Shown: piece after piece, positions 52,014 to 61,644 of the stretch
How the letters are laid out: every line of letters starts with the position of its first letter
How positions within the stretch are numbered: position 1 is the stretch's first letter
Source of the DNA: Peribacillus sp. FSL E2-0218
Lineage (GTDB): Bacteria; Bacillota; Bacilli; Bacillales; DSM-1321
Assembly: GCF_037992945.1 (NCBI RefSeq)
Contig: NZ_CP150304.1
Coordinates: 1,677,501-1,741,500 of the forward strand
Reading direction: 5' to 3'
Length of the DNA stretch: 64,000 nucleotides
Made by a program: the position numbers and the translations under genes
The notes under the pieces: model-generated
What the model saw: the letters and a program-made list of their open reading frames with translations, nothing else
Databases searched by the model: none
What the model was told of the DNA's origin: nothing

Positions 52014-53164
52014 AGGTAAAGAAATATTTGGCCCCGTCAATGACCGAGGCGATGAAGCGAATTAGGGGGGAGCTAGGCAGTGAGGCGGTCATCTTAAGCT
52101 CAAAAGCTGTCTATAAAGGTGGTTTCCTAGGTTTGTTCAAAAAGAGGAACATTGAAGTCATTGCGGCGATCGATCCTGTTTCCGCGCCTCTCCAAACGGT
52201 AACCAAGCAAAAAAAGAAGAAGCTGCCTTCCAATCCGCAACTGGAAGATCAAGCACCCGCTGTTTATGAATCCAGGGGGAATTCCGAGTTAATGAAAGAA
52301 ATCGAAGGCTTGAAAGACATGATTAATCGGATACAGATCCATTCATCTGATCGAAAATTCCCCGAGAGATTGCAGAAAGCCTATGATTCCTTAACGGAGC
52401 AGGAAGTGGACCCGGCACTTCGGTCACAAATCATGGATGAATTACTTGAAAAATGGTTCGCTTTCAAGCAAAGAGCGACCGTTGAAGAGGTACAAGCCTG
52501 GTTGGAAGAATCGCTGCTGGCGATTTTGGATCAGGTCGAGAACGGACAACCGGGAATGCAGAAAAAGTATATCAATATTGTCGGGCCAACAGGGGTGGGC
52601 AAGACAACGACTCTTGCAAAGGTAGCGGCAGAAACCATGTTGAAGCATGATAAAAGGGTGGCATTCATAACGACGGATACTTACAGAATTGCAGCCATAG
52701 ATCAGCTTAAGACGTATGCGAAGATTTTGAACGTTCCAATCGAAGTGGCTTATAACTTGGAAGACTTCAAACGGGCTACTGAACGTTTCTCCCATTATGA
52801 TTATGTTTTTATAGATACAGCCGGGAGGAATTTCCGCAATCCGCAATATGTCAAAGATCTGAATGAGATCATTCACTTTACAGATGAGATCGAAACCTAT
52901 TTGGTGCTGTCATTAACCTCCAAGCAAAAAGATATGGAAGATATTTACCGCCAGTTTGCAGCCATTCCGATAAAACAGGTCATATTTACAAAAGCGGACG
53001 AAACCTCGACTTTCGGTAGCATCTTTAATTTCATACACACGCATAAAGTAGGAGCCGCTTATATAACAACTGGCCAGAATGTTCCGGATGATATTGAAAT
53101 TGCGACATCATCACAGCTATTGAAAATGGCTCTTGAGGCAAAAAAATATGAAAGACCAAGCTGA
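52010..53164 (+). CDS. flhF: Flagellar biosynthesis GTPase FlhF
   Basis: FlhF is the third SRP-type GTPase and helps position flagella. The 384 residues have an N-terminal basic B domain, an N domain and a G domain. The G domain has GPTGVGKTTT (192-201), DTYRIAAIDQLKTYA, DTAGR and TKADETSTFGS. The TTG start at 52010 follows GGGGTGGTG and gives MKVKKYLAPSMTEAM, as in the family. It overlaps flhA by 4 bp and flhG by 17 bp. Confidence 0.95.
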   Translation: MKVKKYLAPSMTEAMKRIRGELGSEAVILSSKAVYKGGFLGLFKKRNIEVIAAIDPVSAPLQTVTKQKKKKLPSNPQLEDQAPAVYESRGNSELMKEIEGLKDMINRIQIHSSDRKFPERLQKAYDSLTEQEVDPALRSQIMDELLEKWFAFKQRATVEEVQAWLEESLLAILDQVENGQPGMQKKYINIVGPTGVGKTTTLAKVAAETMLKHDKRVAFITTDTYRIAAIDQLKTYAKILNVPIEVAYNLEDFKRATERFSHYDYVFIDTAGRNFRNPQYVKDLNEIIHFTDEIETYLVLSLTSKQKDMEDIYRQFAAIPIKQVIFTKADETSTFGSIFNFIHTHKVGAAYITTGQNVPDDIEIATSSQLLKMALEAKKYERPS

Positions 53165-54014
53165 GAGCCTGCGAAGGAGACTGGAAGCCCTGCAAAAACA
53201 AACAATGGCAAGAACCATTGCCGTTTTAAGTGGCAAGGGCGGTGTCGGTAAATCCAATTTCTCCTTGAATTTTTCAATTGCCTTATCCAAAAGGGGAAAA
53301 AAAGTATTGCTGTTTGACATGGACATCGGCATGGGGAACATAGATATTTTAATCGGGGGGCATTCCCCCTTCAGTATTATCGATTTCTTTGAAAATGGTC
53401 GCAGTTTGCAGGAAATCATCACCGCTGGTCCAGGTAATATTTCAATCATCACTGGCGGAACGGGCCTGCTGAATCTCTTTTCACTTGATGAAGTGAAGTT
53501 TGCGCGTTTCAATGAAGAATTCAGTTCATTGATGGCGAATTACGATTATATATTATTTGATATGGGCGCGGGCATTACGCATGATTCGCTGAAATTCCTA
53601 TTATGTGTCGATGAATTATTCGTGATTACGACCCCGGAGCCGACTTCCATCACGGATGCCTATTCTGCAATGAAATATATTCATTCGATCAATAAAGAGA
53701 TTCCATGTTTCCTTGTGTGCAATAGGATATGTTCAAGCAAGGAGGGGAAGGAAACGATTAAGCGTCTGCAAAATGCCTTCATGAAATTTTTAGATCTTGA
53801 AACGGTTGCATTAGGTTATGTACCAGACGATAGGACCGTTTCAAAAGCCGTTACTAAACAAATGCCATTTATCCTTTTCGACCCTGAAGCCGATGTATCC
53901 CGAGCCATCATGGACATTGGGACGAGATATGCAAACCATTCATTTGGGGGGGATATGACTTTGCCTAAAGGTCATTTCCTCCGAAACATGAAAAGATATT
54001 TTCTTGGAAGGTAG
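53148..54014 (+). CDS. flhG: Flagellum number/placement ATPase FlhG (YlxH)
   Basis: FlhG is a MinD-like ATPase that stimulates FlhF and controls flagellar placement. The 288 residues start MKDQAESLRRRLE, the DQAxxLR activation helix for FlhF. The deviant Walker A is GKGGVGKS (29-36), followed by DMDIGMGNIDILIG and DMGAGI. A C-terminal amphipathic membrane helix is plausible (LRNMKRYFLGR). ATG 53148 follows GAGG inside the flhF end. In-frame TTG 53133 is rejected. Confidence 0.94.
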   Translation: MKDQAESLRRRLEALQKQTMARTIAVLSGKGGVGKSNFSLNFSIALSKRGKKVLLFDMDIGMGNIDILIGGHSPFSIIDFFENGRSLQEIITAGPGNISIITGGTGLLNLFSLDEVKFARFNEEFSSLMANYDYILFDMGAGITHDSLKFLLCVDELFVITTPEPTSITDAYSAMKYIHSINKEIPCFLVCNRICSSKEGKETIKRLQNAFMKFLDLETVALGYVPDDRTVSKAVTKQMPFILFDPEADVSRAIMDIGTRYANHSFGGDMTLPKGHFLRNMKRYFLGR

Positions 54015-54024
54015 GTCTCCTTAC

Positions 54025-55122
54025 ATGGATAAAGTAAGAGTATTGATAGTGGATGATTCTGCGTTCATGAGAAAGCTAATTTCAGAGTTTTTATCGGAAG
54101 AAAGCAGGATTGAGGTCATTGGAACTGCGAGAAATGGAAAAGATGCTTTAGAAAAAATCAAGGCATTGAAACCCGATGTCGTGACTTTGGATGTGGAAAT
54201 GCCGGTTATGGACGGTCTGCAAGCTTTGAACTTGATCATGAATGAATGTCCAACCCCCGTGGTCATGTTATCAAGCACAACGAAGGTAGGTACCGAAAAT
54301 ACATTTGCTGCGATGAGCAGCGGGGCCTTTGATTTTGTGGCAAAGCCTTCCGGTGCCATTTCACTTGATTTGCATAAAATCAAGAAGGAACTTCATGAAA
54401 AAGTTATGGCAGCAAGCCGGGCAAATGTTCACAAACTGCAAAAGAATGCTCTGAATATTGAAAAAAGCCCATCCGTATGGAAAAATAATAGTAAAATAGA
54501 ATTAGTTAAATTGGTTAAAAAACAAAAAAATGAACGAAACTGGTCCGATGGAAATGATAAGGTCATTGTCATCGGTACATCCACTGGAGGCCCAAGAGCC
54601 TTGCAGACTGTTTTGACAGGTCTGCCGGGCGATATCGATGCGTCAATCCTTGTAGTCCAGCATATGCCTCCCGGCTTCACGAATTCCTTGGCTTCCCGCC
54701 TGAATTCATTATGCAAGATTCAAGTGAAGGAAGCTGAAGAGGGGGAACTGATCCAAAAGGGCATAGCCTACATCGCTCCCGGAGGTTTTCACTTGAAAGT
54801 GAGAAAAGTCGGAATGAATTGGGTGGTTCATTTAGATCAATCGGATTTGCGCAATGGACACCGCCCTTCCGTGGATGTGCTCTTTGAATCCGTCAGTGAA
54901 ATGAATGATTTTGCCAAGATAGCGGTTATCATGACCGGGATGGGAATGGACGGGGCGAACGGCCTTAAGAAGCTGAAACAAAAGGGCCTTTCAAAAGCGA
55001 TAGCGGAATCAGAGGGGACATCGATCGTTTTTGGTATGCCGAAAGCGGCAATCAATACCAATTTAATAGATAACATAGAGGATGTAGAAAAAATAGCTAA
55101 ATCGATAATGGGCTATTGTTAA
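54025..55122 (+). CDS. cheB: Chemotaxis protein-glutamate methylesterase CheB
   Basis: CheB removes methyl groups from chemoreceptors. The 365 residues hold a receiver domain with Asp10, Asp11 and phosphoacceptor Asp56 (TLDVEMPVMDG). The esterase domain has GTSTGGPRAL, QHMPPGFT and MTGMGMDGA, which carry the Ser, His and Asp of the triad. ATG 54025 follows AAGGTAGG. A TTG at 54004 overlaps flhG and is rejected. Confidence 0.95.
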   Translation: MDKVRVLIVDDSAFMRKLISEFLSEESRIEVIGTARNGKDALEKIKALKPDVVTLDVEMPVMDGLQALNLIMNECPTPVVMLSSTTKVGTENTFAAMSSGAFDFVAKPSGAISLDLHKIKKELHEKVMAASRANVHKLQKNALNIEKSPSVWKNNSKIELVKLVKKQKNERNWSDGNDKVIVIGTSTGGPRALQTVLTGLPGDIDASILVVQHMPPGFTNSLASRLNSLCKIQVKEAEEGELIQKGIAYIAPGGFHLKVRKVGMNWVVHLDQSDLRNGHRPSVDVLFESVSEMNDFAKIAVIMTGMGMDGANGLKKLKQKGLSKAIAESEGTSIVFGMPKAAINTNLIDNIEDVEKIAKSIMGYC

Positions 55123-55142
55123 CTCGTGGAGGTGGAGATTAT

Positions 55143-57188
55143 ATGGATATGAATCAGTATTTAGAGGTATTTATTGAAGAAAGTAAGGAACATCTTCAAA
55201 CAGCAAGCGAACAATTGCTGGTGCTTGAGAAGAACCCGGAAGACCTCTCGATTGTCAACGAAATCTTTCGTTCCGCTCATACGTTAAAAGGGATGTCCGC
55301 AACGATGGGGTATGAGGATTTGGCGAACTTAACCCATAAAATGGAGAATGTATTGGATGCGATCCGTAACAGTCAAATCATTCTTACGCCTGAAGTGTTT
55401 GATGTGATATTTTTAGCCGTTGATGATTTAGAAGCGATGGTCATGTCCATTGCAGAAGGCGGAGATGGAAAAAGAGACGTCTCCAAGGTTGTCCATCAAC
55501 TGGATTTGATTGAAAAAGGGGAGTCACCAGTCACATCCTCGGCCGCAGAGGTTGCAGCAGCTTCAGCCGTTCTTGATAAGGAGGAAATGAATGAGGGGGA
55601 GTATGATGAATTCGAATGGACCGTGCTTCAGCAGTCCAAAGAGCAAGGGTTCAACAGCTTTGAAATCGCAATAGAATTGCGTGCAGATTGTCTGTTAAAA
55701 GCTGCCCGGGTATTCATGGTATTTGAAGTGCTTGAAAAAGCGGGTGAAGTCATCAAATCCCATCCGCCTGTCGAACTGTTGGAAGAAGAGCAGTTCGATC
55801 AGCAATTCAGCGTCACGATGATAACCAAGGAATCGAGTGAAGAGTTACAGAAAAAAATCATGAAGGTTTCTGAAGTGGATACTGTGGTGATACATAGCCT
55901 TGATCTGGAAGTGGCGCGACATGCCAACGTTGAAGAGGATAAAATTGCTGAACTGGATAACAAGGGACAAGAAAAGAATAATGATATGCTTCCAAGCGAT
56001 GTTAAAGAAAAGAAAAAACAGCCGTCTGTTAAACCTGCATCAAGCAAAACGATCCGGGTAAACATTGAACGTCTTGATATATTAATGAATTTATTCGAGG
56101 AGCTTGTAATCGATCGAGGAAGACTTGATCAAATTTCCAATGATTTGGGTAATCAGGAGCTGCATGAAACAGTAGAAAGAATGTCCCGTATTACAAGCGA
56201 TTTACAAACAATCGTATTGAATATGCGGATGGTGCCAGTGGAAACGGTATTCAACCGCTTTCCTAAAATGGTCCGCCAATTAGCGAGGGATTTAAACAAG
56301 AAAGTTGAATTGGAAATCACGGGAGCAGAAACCGAGCTTGATCGCACAGTCATCGATGAAATTGGCGATCCACTCGTCCATTTATTGAGGAACGCCATGG
56401 ATCATGGAATCGAGACACCTGAAGAACGTCTGGCGAAAGGAAAGAACGAAGAGGGCAAAATCCATCTGAAAGCCTATCACAGCGGAAACCATGTATTCAT
56501 TGAAATTGATGATGATGGGGCAGGCATTAAAAAAGAGCGAGTTTTGAACAAGGCGCTTACCAATGGAATTATAACGAGGGAAACGGCCGCCACTCTGACA
56601 GATAAGCAAATCTATGAATTGATATTCGCCTCGGGCTTCTCGACAGCTGAAACCATTTCGGATGTATCAGGAAGGGGTGTCGGTCTGGATGTAGTGAAAA
56701 ATACAATCGAGTCTCTGGGCGGCTCTGTCACAATCGATTCAAAAGAGGACGAAGGATCGATATTCCTTATTCAGCTGCCACTTACATTGTCGATTATTTC
56801 AGTGATGCTGGTTGCCATCCAGGATGAAAAATATGCCATACCGCTTTCTTCCATCATAGAAACAGCGATCATAAAAAAAGAAGATATCATGAACGCCCAT
56901 AATCAACAGGTTATAGACTTCAGGGGCAAAGTGCTTCCGCTTCTTTTCCTTAAAGATATTTTTGAAGTGCCGATCAGTCAGGCAGAGGAAGAGTTCCTCT
57001 CTGTGGTCATCGTAAGAAAGGGTGACAAATTAGCAGGATTGGTCGTTGATTCATTCATTGGGCAGCTTGAGGTGGTCTTGAAATCACTAGGCAATTATTT
57101 AACAAGCGCCTTTGCAATATCGGGAGCGACGATTCTTGGTGATGGTCAAGTAGCTTTAATCATCGATTGCAATACACTGATTCATTGA
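55143..57188 (+). CDS. cheA: Chemotaxis sensor histidine kinase CheA
   Basis: CheA phosphorylates CheY and CheB in response to receptors. The 681-residue protein has the P1 domain with phosphoacceptor His46 (FRSAHTLKGMSATMGY) and a P2 region (about 150-270). The P3 dimerisation helices begin near 300. The P4 kinase has HLLRNAMDHGIETPEER, DDDGAGI and GRGVGLDVV. A CheW-like P5 ends in GDGQVALIID. ATG 55143 (MDMNQYLEVF) is 8 nt after GGAGGTG, matching B. subtilis. Confidence 0.97.
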   Translation: MDMNQYLEVFIEESKEHLQTASEQLLVLEKNPEDLSIVNEIFRSAHTLKGMSATMGYEDLANLTHKMENVLDAIRNSQIILTPEVFDVIFLAVDDLEAMVMSIAEGGDGKRDVSKVVHQLDLIEKGESPVTSSAAEVAAASAVLDKEEMNEGEYDEFEWTVLQQSKEQGFNSFEIAIELRADCLLKAARVFMVFEVLEKAGEVIKSHPPVELLEEEQFDQQFSVTMITKESSEELQKKIMKVSEVDTVVIHSLDLEVARHANVEEDKIAELDNKGQEKNNDMLPSDVKEKKKQPSVKPASSKTIRVNIERLDILMNLFEELVIDRGRLDQISNDLGNQELHETVERMSRITSDLQTIVLNMRMVPVETVFNRFPKMVRQLARDLNKKVELEITGAETELDRTVIDEIGDPLVHLLRNAMDHGIETPEERLAKGKNEEGKIHLKAYHSGNHVFIEIDDDGAGIKKERVLNKALTNGIITRETAATLTDKQIYELIFASGFSTAETISDVSGRGVGLDVVKNTIESLGGSVTIDSKEDEGSIFLIQLPLTLSIISVMLVAIQDEKYAIPLSSIIETAIIKKEDIMNAHNQQVIDFRGKVLPLLFLKDIFEVPISQAEEEFLSVVIVRKGDKLAGLVVDSFIGQLEVVLKSLGNYLTSAFAISGATILGDGQVALIIDCNTLIH

Positions 57189-57294
57189 TTGATGAAAGAC
57201 AGGTGATGTGATGCTGGCTGGGGCATGCCGCATCCAGGATATCGGCAAGCTTCCAACCGCACACTTGAGTTTTTTTAAAAGAGGAGGGGAATAG

Positions 57295-57750
57295 ATGTCG
57301 CAGGAAATGAAAGTGATCGTATTCAAAATTAAAGATAAAGAGTATGCCATTCCAGTAGATAAGGTCAGTGGGATTGAAAAGCTTCTGCACATTACGAGAG
57401 TTCCGAAGGCGGTCCAATTCGTTAAGGGTGTAATCAATTTAAGGGGCGTCATCACGCCAATTATTGATTTGCGGGTGCGCTTTGGGTTCGAAGAGGTGGA
57501 GTACGATGATTCAACAAGGGTCATCATCGTCATGCTCGATGATATGGAAGTGGGGCTGATCGTGGACTCTGCCAATGATGTTTTGGATATTCCAGTGAGT
57601 AGTATTGAGCCGCAACCTGAAGTTGTTGGCCATTCGGCTTCTGAATACATAAGCGGAGTCGCAAAAATTGAAAAGCGCCTGCTCGTGTTAATAAATTTGG
57701 AAAAGGCTTTAAGCTTGGAAGTGACTGAAAATATGTTAAAAGAAGGATAA
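57295..57750 (+). CDS. cheW: Chemotaxis coupling protein CheW
   Basis: CheW links CheA to chemoreceptors. The 151-residue protein is a single CheW domain (FKIKDKEYAIPVDKVSGIEK, KGVINLRGVITPIIDLR, GLIVDSANDVLDI). GAGGAGGGG precedes the ATG. It is separated from cheA by an unusual 106-bp gap with a short hairpin, and from cheC by 4 bp. Confidence 0.96.
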   Translation: MSQEMKVIVFKIKDKEYAIPVDKVSGIEKLLHITRVPKAVQFVKGVINLRGVITPIIDLRVRFGFEEVEYDDSTRVIIVMLDDMEVGLIVDSANDVLDIPVSSIEPQPEVVGHSASEYISGVAKIEKRLLVLINLEKALSLEVTENMLKEG

Positions 57751-57754
57751 TGAG

Positions 57755-58393
57755 ATGTCATACATTGAGAAAATCAGTCCTCTTCAACTTGATATTTTGA
57801 AGGAAATTGGCAATATAGGCGCAGGGAACGCAGCAACTTCGCTTTCGGCCATCCTTAATCGGAAAATCGATATGAATGTCCCGCATGTCCGAATCGTTTC
57901 CTTCGGTGAAATGATCGAGATGGCTGGCGGTGCCGATCACGTCGTCGCCAGCATTTTCCTAAGAATAGAAGGGGATGCCTCCGGGAGTATGTTCTTTATC
58001 CTTTCACTTCCATTAGCCCAATATTTGATACGGGAGATGGCCGGTGATGACACCTTTTCAATAGATAAGACACCGCATGCCGAACTCGCTCTTTCCTGCC
58101 TGCAGGAAATTGGGAATATTTTATCCGGATCGTATCTTTCTTCTTTGGCTGATTTCACACAGTTGAATATTATCCCTTCCGTACCGTCATTGAGCATTGA
58201 TATGGTAGGAGCGACGATCAGCTATGGGTTGTTGGAACTGTCACAGGAGAGTGATGCAGCGATAGTCATTGATACGGTCCTTGTTAAAGATCAACTATTG
58301 GCCGATTCCATTGCCGGTCATTTCTTTTTATTGCCAGACCCGGAGTTTTTTGAAATCATTTTTGGCGCTTTAGAGTTGACGGCTGATGACTGA
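57755..58393 (+). CDS. cheC: CheY-P phosphatase CheC
   Basis: CheC dephosphorylates CheY-P and binds CheD. The 212 residues carry both phosphatase motifs, EIGNIGAGNAATSLS near 15-30 and EIGNILSGSYLSSL near 120-133, with the Glu and Asn pair in each. It overlaps cheD by 8 bp, which fits their physical partnership. Confidence 0.96.
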   Translation: MSYIEKISPLQLDILKEIGNIGAGNAATSLSAILNRKIDMNVPHVRIVSFGEMIEMAGGADHVVASIFLRIEGDASGSMFFILSLPLAQYLIREMAGDDTFSIDKTPHAELALSCLQEIGNILSGSYLSSLADFTQLNIIPSVPSLSIDMVGATISYGLLELSQESDAAIVIDTVLVKDQLLADSIAGHFFLLPDPEFFEIIFGALELTADD

Positions 58394-58889
58394 GTTGTTA
58401 AAGGCAGAGGTTGTTAAAGTTGGGATAGCGGATATGAAAATTGTAAAACCTCCCTGTTCGATCCGTACGTCTGGCTTGGGATCCTGCGTCGGAGTTGTCG
58501 TTTATGACGAGAAAAAAGCGGTTGCCGGTCTGGTCCACGTGATGCTGCCGGACTCTTCACTCACAAAGACGGGGCAAATCAACGTAGCTAAATTTGCAGA
58601 TACGGGGGTAAGGGAATTAGTGCAGCGCTTGGTAAAAGCGGGTGCGAGAATGCCTTTCTTAAAAGCGAAGCTGGCTGGCGGGGCGCAAATGTTTCAGTTT
58701 GCCTCCGGAGGGGATTTAATGAGAATAGGGCCCAGGAATGTAGAGGCTGTCCGGAAAGAGTTATCTGACTTGCATATCCCAATCGTTGCTGAAGATGTCG
58801 GCGGTAATAGCGGAAGGACGATCGAATTCAATTTGCACGATTGTTTATTGAATATCCGTACCGTCAATAAAGGAACAAAAAACATATAG
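58386..58889 (+). CDS. cheD: Chemoreceptor glutamine deamidase CheD
   Basis: CheD deamidates receptor glutamines and activates CheC. The 167 residues have the family signature SGLGSCVGVVVYD-type stretch with the catalytic Cys (LGSCVGV). The His follows in GLVHVMLPDSS, and the Thr-containing strand and AKLAGGAQMF come next. Its ATG lies within the end of cheC. sigD follows after 71 bp. Confidence 0.95.
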   Translation: MTELLKAEVVKVGIADMKIVKPPCSIRTSGLGSCVGVVVYDEKKAVAGLVHVMLPDSSLTKTGQINVAKFADTGVRELVQRLVKAGARMPFLKAKLAGGAQMFQFASGGDLMRIGPRNVEAVRKELSDLHIPIVAEDVGGNSGRTIEFNLHDCLLNIRTVNKGTKNI

Positions 58890-58960
58890 CAAGCCGACTG
58901 GGCGTGTGTAAAAAATGCTGTTTGGAGTACAAAACGTATACAATGTAAGGAGGATGTCCA

Positions 58961-59716
58961 ATGTCTCATCTGACCATCGAAGAAGAACAAGTATGTTGGA
59001 AAAATTGGATTGATTGCAGAGATCCGCGAGCTGGGGACATTTTGGTCAAGAAATATATCCCTCTTGTTTCCTATCATGTTCAACGCATTTCGGTTAGCCT
59101 TCCTAAAAATGTGAGCCGTGATGATATCAGGAGTCTAGGGATGATGGGGTTATTCGATGCCCTGGAACGATTTGATACGAAGCGCGACCTGAAGTTCGAT
59201 ACATATGCTTCATTTAGAATTCGAGGAGCGATTTTAGATGGATTAAGAAAAGAGGATTGGCTTCCACGGAGTGCAAGGGATAAAGCCAAGAAAATTGAGT
59301 CAGCCATAGAAAAGCTTGAGCAAAAATACATGAGGAACCTCACTCCAAATGAAATTGCAACCGAATTGAACATACCGGAAGAAGATGTGTACGCTGCGAT
59401 ACAAGGGAATTTCTTTGCAAATGTTCTGTCCATGGATGACCAGGAGCATGATGATAAGGATAGTAAGACTTTTCATATCAAGGATGAAAAAGCGGATTTG
59501 CCAGAGGAACATGTTTTACGGGAAGAGTTGTATATGGAATTGGCAAAAGTCATAGAGACGCTCAATGAAAAGGAACAGCTTGTCTTACAGCTCTTTTATA
59601 AAGAGGAATTGACGTTAACCGAAATCGGGCAGGTCATGAGCCTGTCCACTTCGCGAATTTCCCAGATCCACTCAAAAGCGATTTACAAATTAAGAAACGC
59701 AATGAAAGAGCAATAA
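58961..59716 (+). CDS. sigD: Sigma factor SigD for motility, chemotaxis and autolysis
   Basis: SigD directs late flagellar genes such as hag and is held by FlgM. The 251 residues show region 2 (DDIRSLGMMGLFDALERFD, TYASFRIRGAILDGLR), region 3 (LTPNEIATEL) and region 4 (LTEIGQVMSLSTSRISQIHSKAI). AAGGAGGATG precedes the ATG. A TACAAT at 58939-58944 lacks a matching -35, so the gene is probably read from upstream. Confidence 0.97.
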   Translation: MSHLTIEEEQVCWKNWIDCRDPRAGDILVKKYIPLVSYHVQRISVSLPKNVSRDDIRSLGMMGLFDALERFDTKRDLKFDTYASFRIRGAILDGLRKEDWLPRSARDKAKKIESAIEKLEQKYMRNLTPNEIATELNIPEEDVYAAIQGNFFANVLSMDDQEHDDKDSKTFHIKDEKADLPEEHVLREELYMELAKVIETLNEKEQLVLQLFYKEELTLTEIGQVMSLSTSRISQIHSKAIYKLRNAMKEQ

Positions 59717-59963
59717 TATCATTCTTCATCTGCGATTGGTAAGTGGGATTGGATGCGGCACCCTTATCAATGATTGTTCCAAAATCACAGAATGTTCGAA
59801 CTGGACAGACACGTAATGAAAAACCTTTTAGCTTGTCTTGTCCGGTAAAAAGGATGGACAAGTGCCCGTGCAACCAAAATGGAGCGGGGATTCAAGTGAA
59901 GATTCAATGAAGGCTTTCATTTAAGCAAGCCAGAGGGCGATTCCTGGTTATTTAGGAGGCAAT
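59717..59963 (+). other. 247-bp gap between sigD and swrB
   Basis: No gene is visible. CTTGTCC (59837-59843) and GGACAAG (59856-59862) form a 7-bp stem without a T-tract. The gap is wide for this operon, and the stretch may be eroded sequence. Confidence 0.4.
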
Positions 59964-60599
59964 ATGTCAGTATTTTTTATGTTTCTCTTGTTTGTATTGA
60001 ATATATGCTCCATTTTTGCCATCATCATATTATATTTGCGCCAAAACCGTCTAGCCAAGCTGGAAAAAGATCAAAAAGCCATCATTCGTGAAATGGAGCA
60101 GCTTTTGACCGGTTACTTAATGGAAATGAAGGAAGATAATGAAGCATTGATCAAGGCGTTCACCGAGCCGGCTGCCATGAATGGCCAGCCTTTACCGAAA
60201 GAACGGTTCGGGCAAGGGAAAGAACCCATCGGAGAGAAAGAAATTAACCATGACCAAAATACGCCTAAGGGACAAAAGGTTAAAAGTCGTGCCGCCACCA
60301 AAAGGCAGGCTATCGACGCTTACAAAAACTCGGCTGCAGAGGATGAGGACAAGCCTTTGCCGCTAATGGCCAAGGACAAGATGGAGCTTTCCCCGGCAGC
60401 CCATCCCCCAACGAATGAAGGGGAGCTGGCCGGAAAGGAATTTGCCGATTTATTAAAGTCCTCGTTGCAGGAACCCTCACTGAATGAACAAGTGTATGCA
60501 TTGGCGGATCAAGGACATTCGTTAGAAGAGATTGCCAAAAAAATGGCCCGAGGTCAAACGGAAATAGAACTACTACTGAAGTTTCGCAAGAATAGATAG
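59964..60599 (+). CDS. swrB: Swarming motility protein SwrB (YlxL)
   Basis: SwrB promotes basal-body maturation and full motility. The 211 residues begin with a membrane helix (about 4-26, MFLLFVLNICSIFAIIILYL). A helical stretch (QKAIIREMEQLLTGYLMEMKE in the first third) and a low-complexity linker follow. The conserved C-terminus has QGHSLEEIAKKMARGQTEIELLLKF. It is longer than B. subtilis SwrB (167 aa), mainly in the linker. TAGGAGG precedes the ATG. It is the last gene of the fla/che operon. Confidence 0.9.
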   Translation: MSVFFMFLLFVLNICSIFAIIILYLRQNRLAKLEKDQKAIIREMEQLLTGYLMEMKEDNEALIKAFTEPAAMNGQPLPKERFGQGKEPIGEKEINHDQNTPKGQKVKSRAATKRQAIDAYKNSAAEDEDKPLPLMAKDKMELSPAAHPPTNEGELAGKEFADLLKSSLQEPSLNEQVYALADQGHSLEEIAKKMARGQTEIELLLKFRKNR

Positions 60600-60606
60600 A
60601 AATATC

Positions 60607-60635
60607 TTGATTGTGAAGGGTCGTTATGATATATT
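60607..60635 (+). promoter_or_regulatory. Promoter of rpsB
   Basis: TTGATT (60607-60612) and TATATT (60630-60635) are spaced 17 bp apart directly after swrB. Initiation near 60642 would give a leader of about 110 nt. Confidence 0.6.
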
Positions 60636-60641
60636 ATGAAA

Positions 60642-60752
60642 TGGTGTTAATACACACGCCCCGTGATTCTTGCAGCTGGTGCTGTTTCGACAGTTTCTGT
60701 ATGAAAATGATCGGGTGCGGAGGAAAAACAAAACCATTTAGGAGGAACTAAA
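60642..60752 (+). promoter_or_regulatory. rpsB 5' leader
   Basis: The long leader contains potential pairings such as GCTGT/ACAGT and precedes AGGAGG at 60740-60745. Ribosomal protein S2 leaders are autoregulatory in several bacteria. I infer this from length and context only. Confidence 0.3.
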
Positions 60753-61466
60753 ATGTCAGTCATTTCTATGAAACAATTGCTTGAAGCTGGTGTGCATTTC
60801 GGACACCAAACACGTCGCTGGAACCCTAAAATGAAGAAATATATCTTCACTGAGCGTAACGGCATCTACATCATCGACCTTCAAAAAACAGTTAAAAAGG
60901 TTGAAGAAGCTTATAACTTCGTGAAAGAATTAGCTGCTAACGGCGGTACTGTTCTTTTCGTTGGTACTAAAAAACAAGCTCAAGAATCTGTTAAAGAAGA
61001 AGCTATCCGTTCAGGTATGTACTATGTAAACCAACGCTGGTTAGGTGGAACTTTAACAAACTTTGAAACAATCCAAAAACGTATTGCTCGTCTTAAAGAT
61101 ATCGAAAAAATGGAAGCAAACGGAACTTTCGAAGTGCTTCCTAAAAAAGAAGTTATCCAACTTAAAAAAGAATGGGATCGCTTAGAGAAATTCTTAGGCG
61201 GTATTAAAGATATGAAGACTCTTCCTGATGCGATCTTCGTTATCGACCCTCGCAAAGAGCGTATCGCTGTTGCGGAAGCACACAAATTACACATTCCACT
61301 TGTAGGTATCGTTGATACAAACTGTGATCCGGATGAAATCGATGTAGTTATTCCTGCGAATGACGATGCAATCCGTGCTGTTAAATTATTAACAGGTAAA
61401 ATGGCAGATGCTATCTTAGAAGCTAAACAAGGTGAAGAAACAGCAACTGAAACAACAACTGCTTAA
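60753..61466 (+). CDS. rpsB: 30S ribosomal protein S2
   Basis: The 237-residue protein is S2, a late-binding 30S protein near the anti-Shine-Dalgarno region. It starts MSVISMKQLLEAGVHFGHQTRRWNPKM and has NQRWLGGTLTNF and IFVIDPRKE, diagnostic for S2. Codon use is strongly biased (AAA, GAA, CGT, GTT). TTAGGAGG precedes the ATG. The C-terminus is a Thr/Glu-rich tail. Confidence 0.97.
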   Translation: MSVISMKQLLEAGVHFGHQTRRWNPKMKKYIFTERNGIYIIDLQKTVKKVEEAYNFVKELAANGGTVLFVGTKKQAQESVKEEAIRSGMYYVNQRWLGGTLTNFETIQKRIARLKDIEKMEANGTFEVLPKKEVIQLKKEWDRLEKFLGGIKDMKTLPDAIFVIDPRKERIAVAEAHKLHIPLVGIVDTNCDPDEIDVVIPANDDAIRAVKLLTGKMADAILEAKQGEETATETTTA

Positions 61467-61497
61467 TAAGCAAAAAAAGGTTGCTTATTCAGTAAGA

Positions 61498-61538
61498 AAA
61501 AGGTGATAAGAGGATAATGCCTTTTATCCCTTTTTTTT
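61498..61538 (+). terminator. Terminator after rpsB
   Basis: AAAAAGGTGATAAGAGG and CCTTTTATCCCTT pair with one bulge around ATAATG, followed by T residues. It would make tsf expression depend partly on readthrough or a separate promoter. Confidence 0.75.
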
Positions 61539-61644
61539 GCACTAAATAAGCATACATAAATCACCACGCCAATGTTGAAAAGGCAGGCTGATTTTTAAGG
61601 GAAAAGGACTTTCGGCCGTTTGGTTTTGTCGATAAGACTGGCTT

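Noticed and set aside
58922..58944. Promoter directly before sigD (TTGGAG and TACAAT)
   Set aside because: The spacer is only 11 bp, too short for sigma-A.
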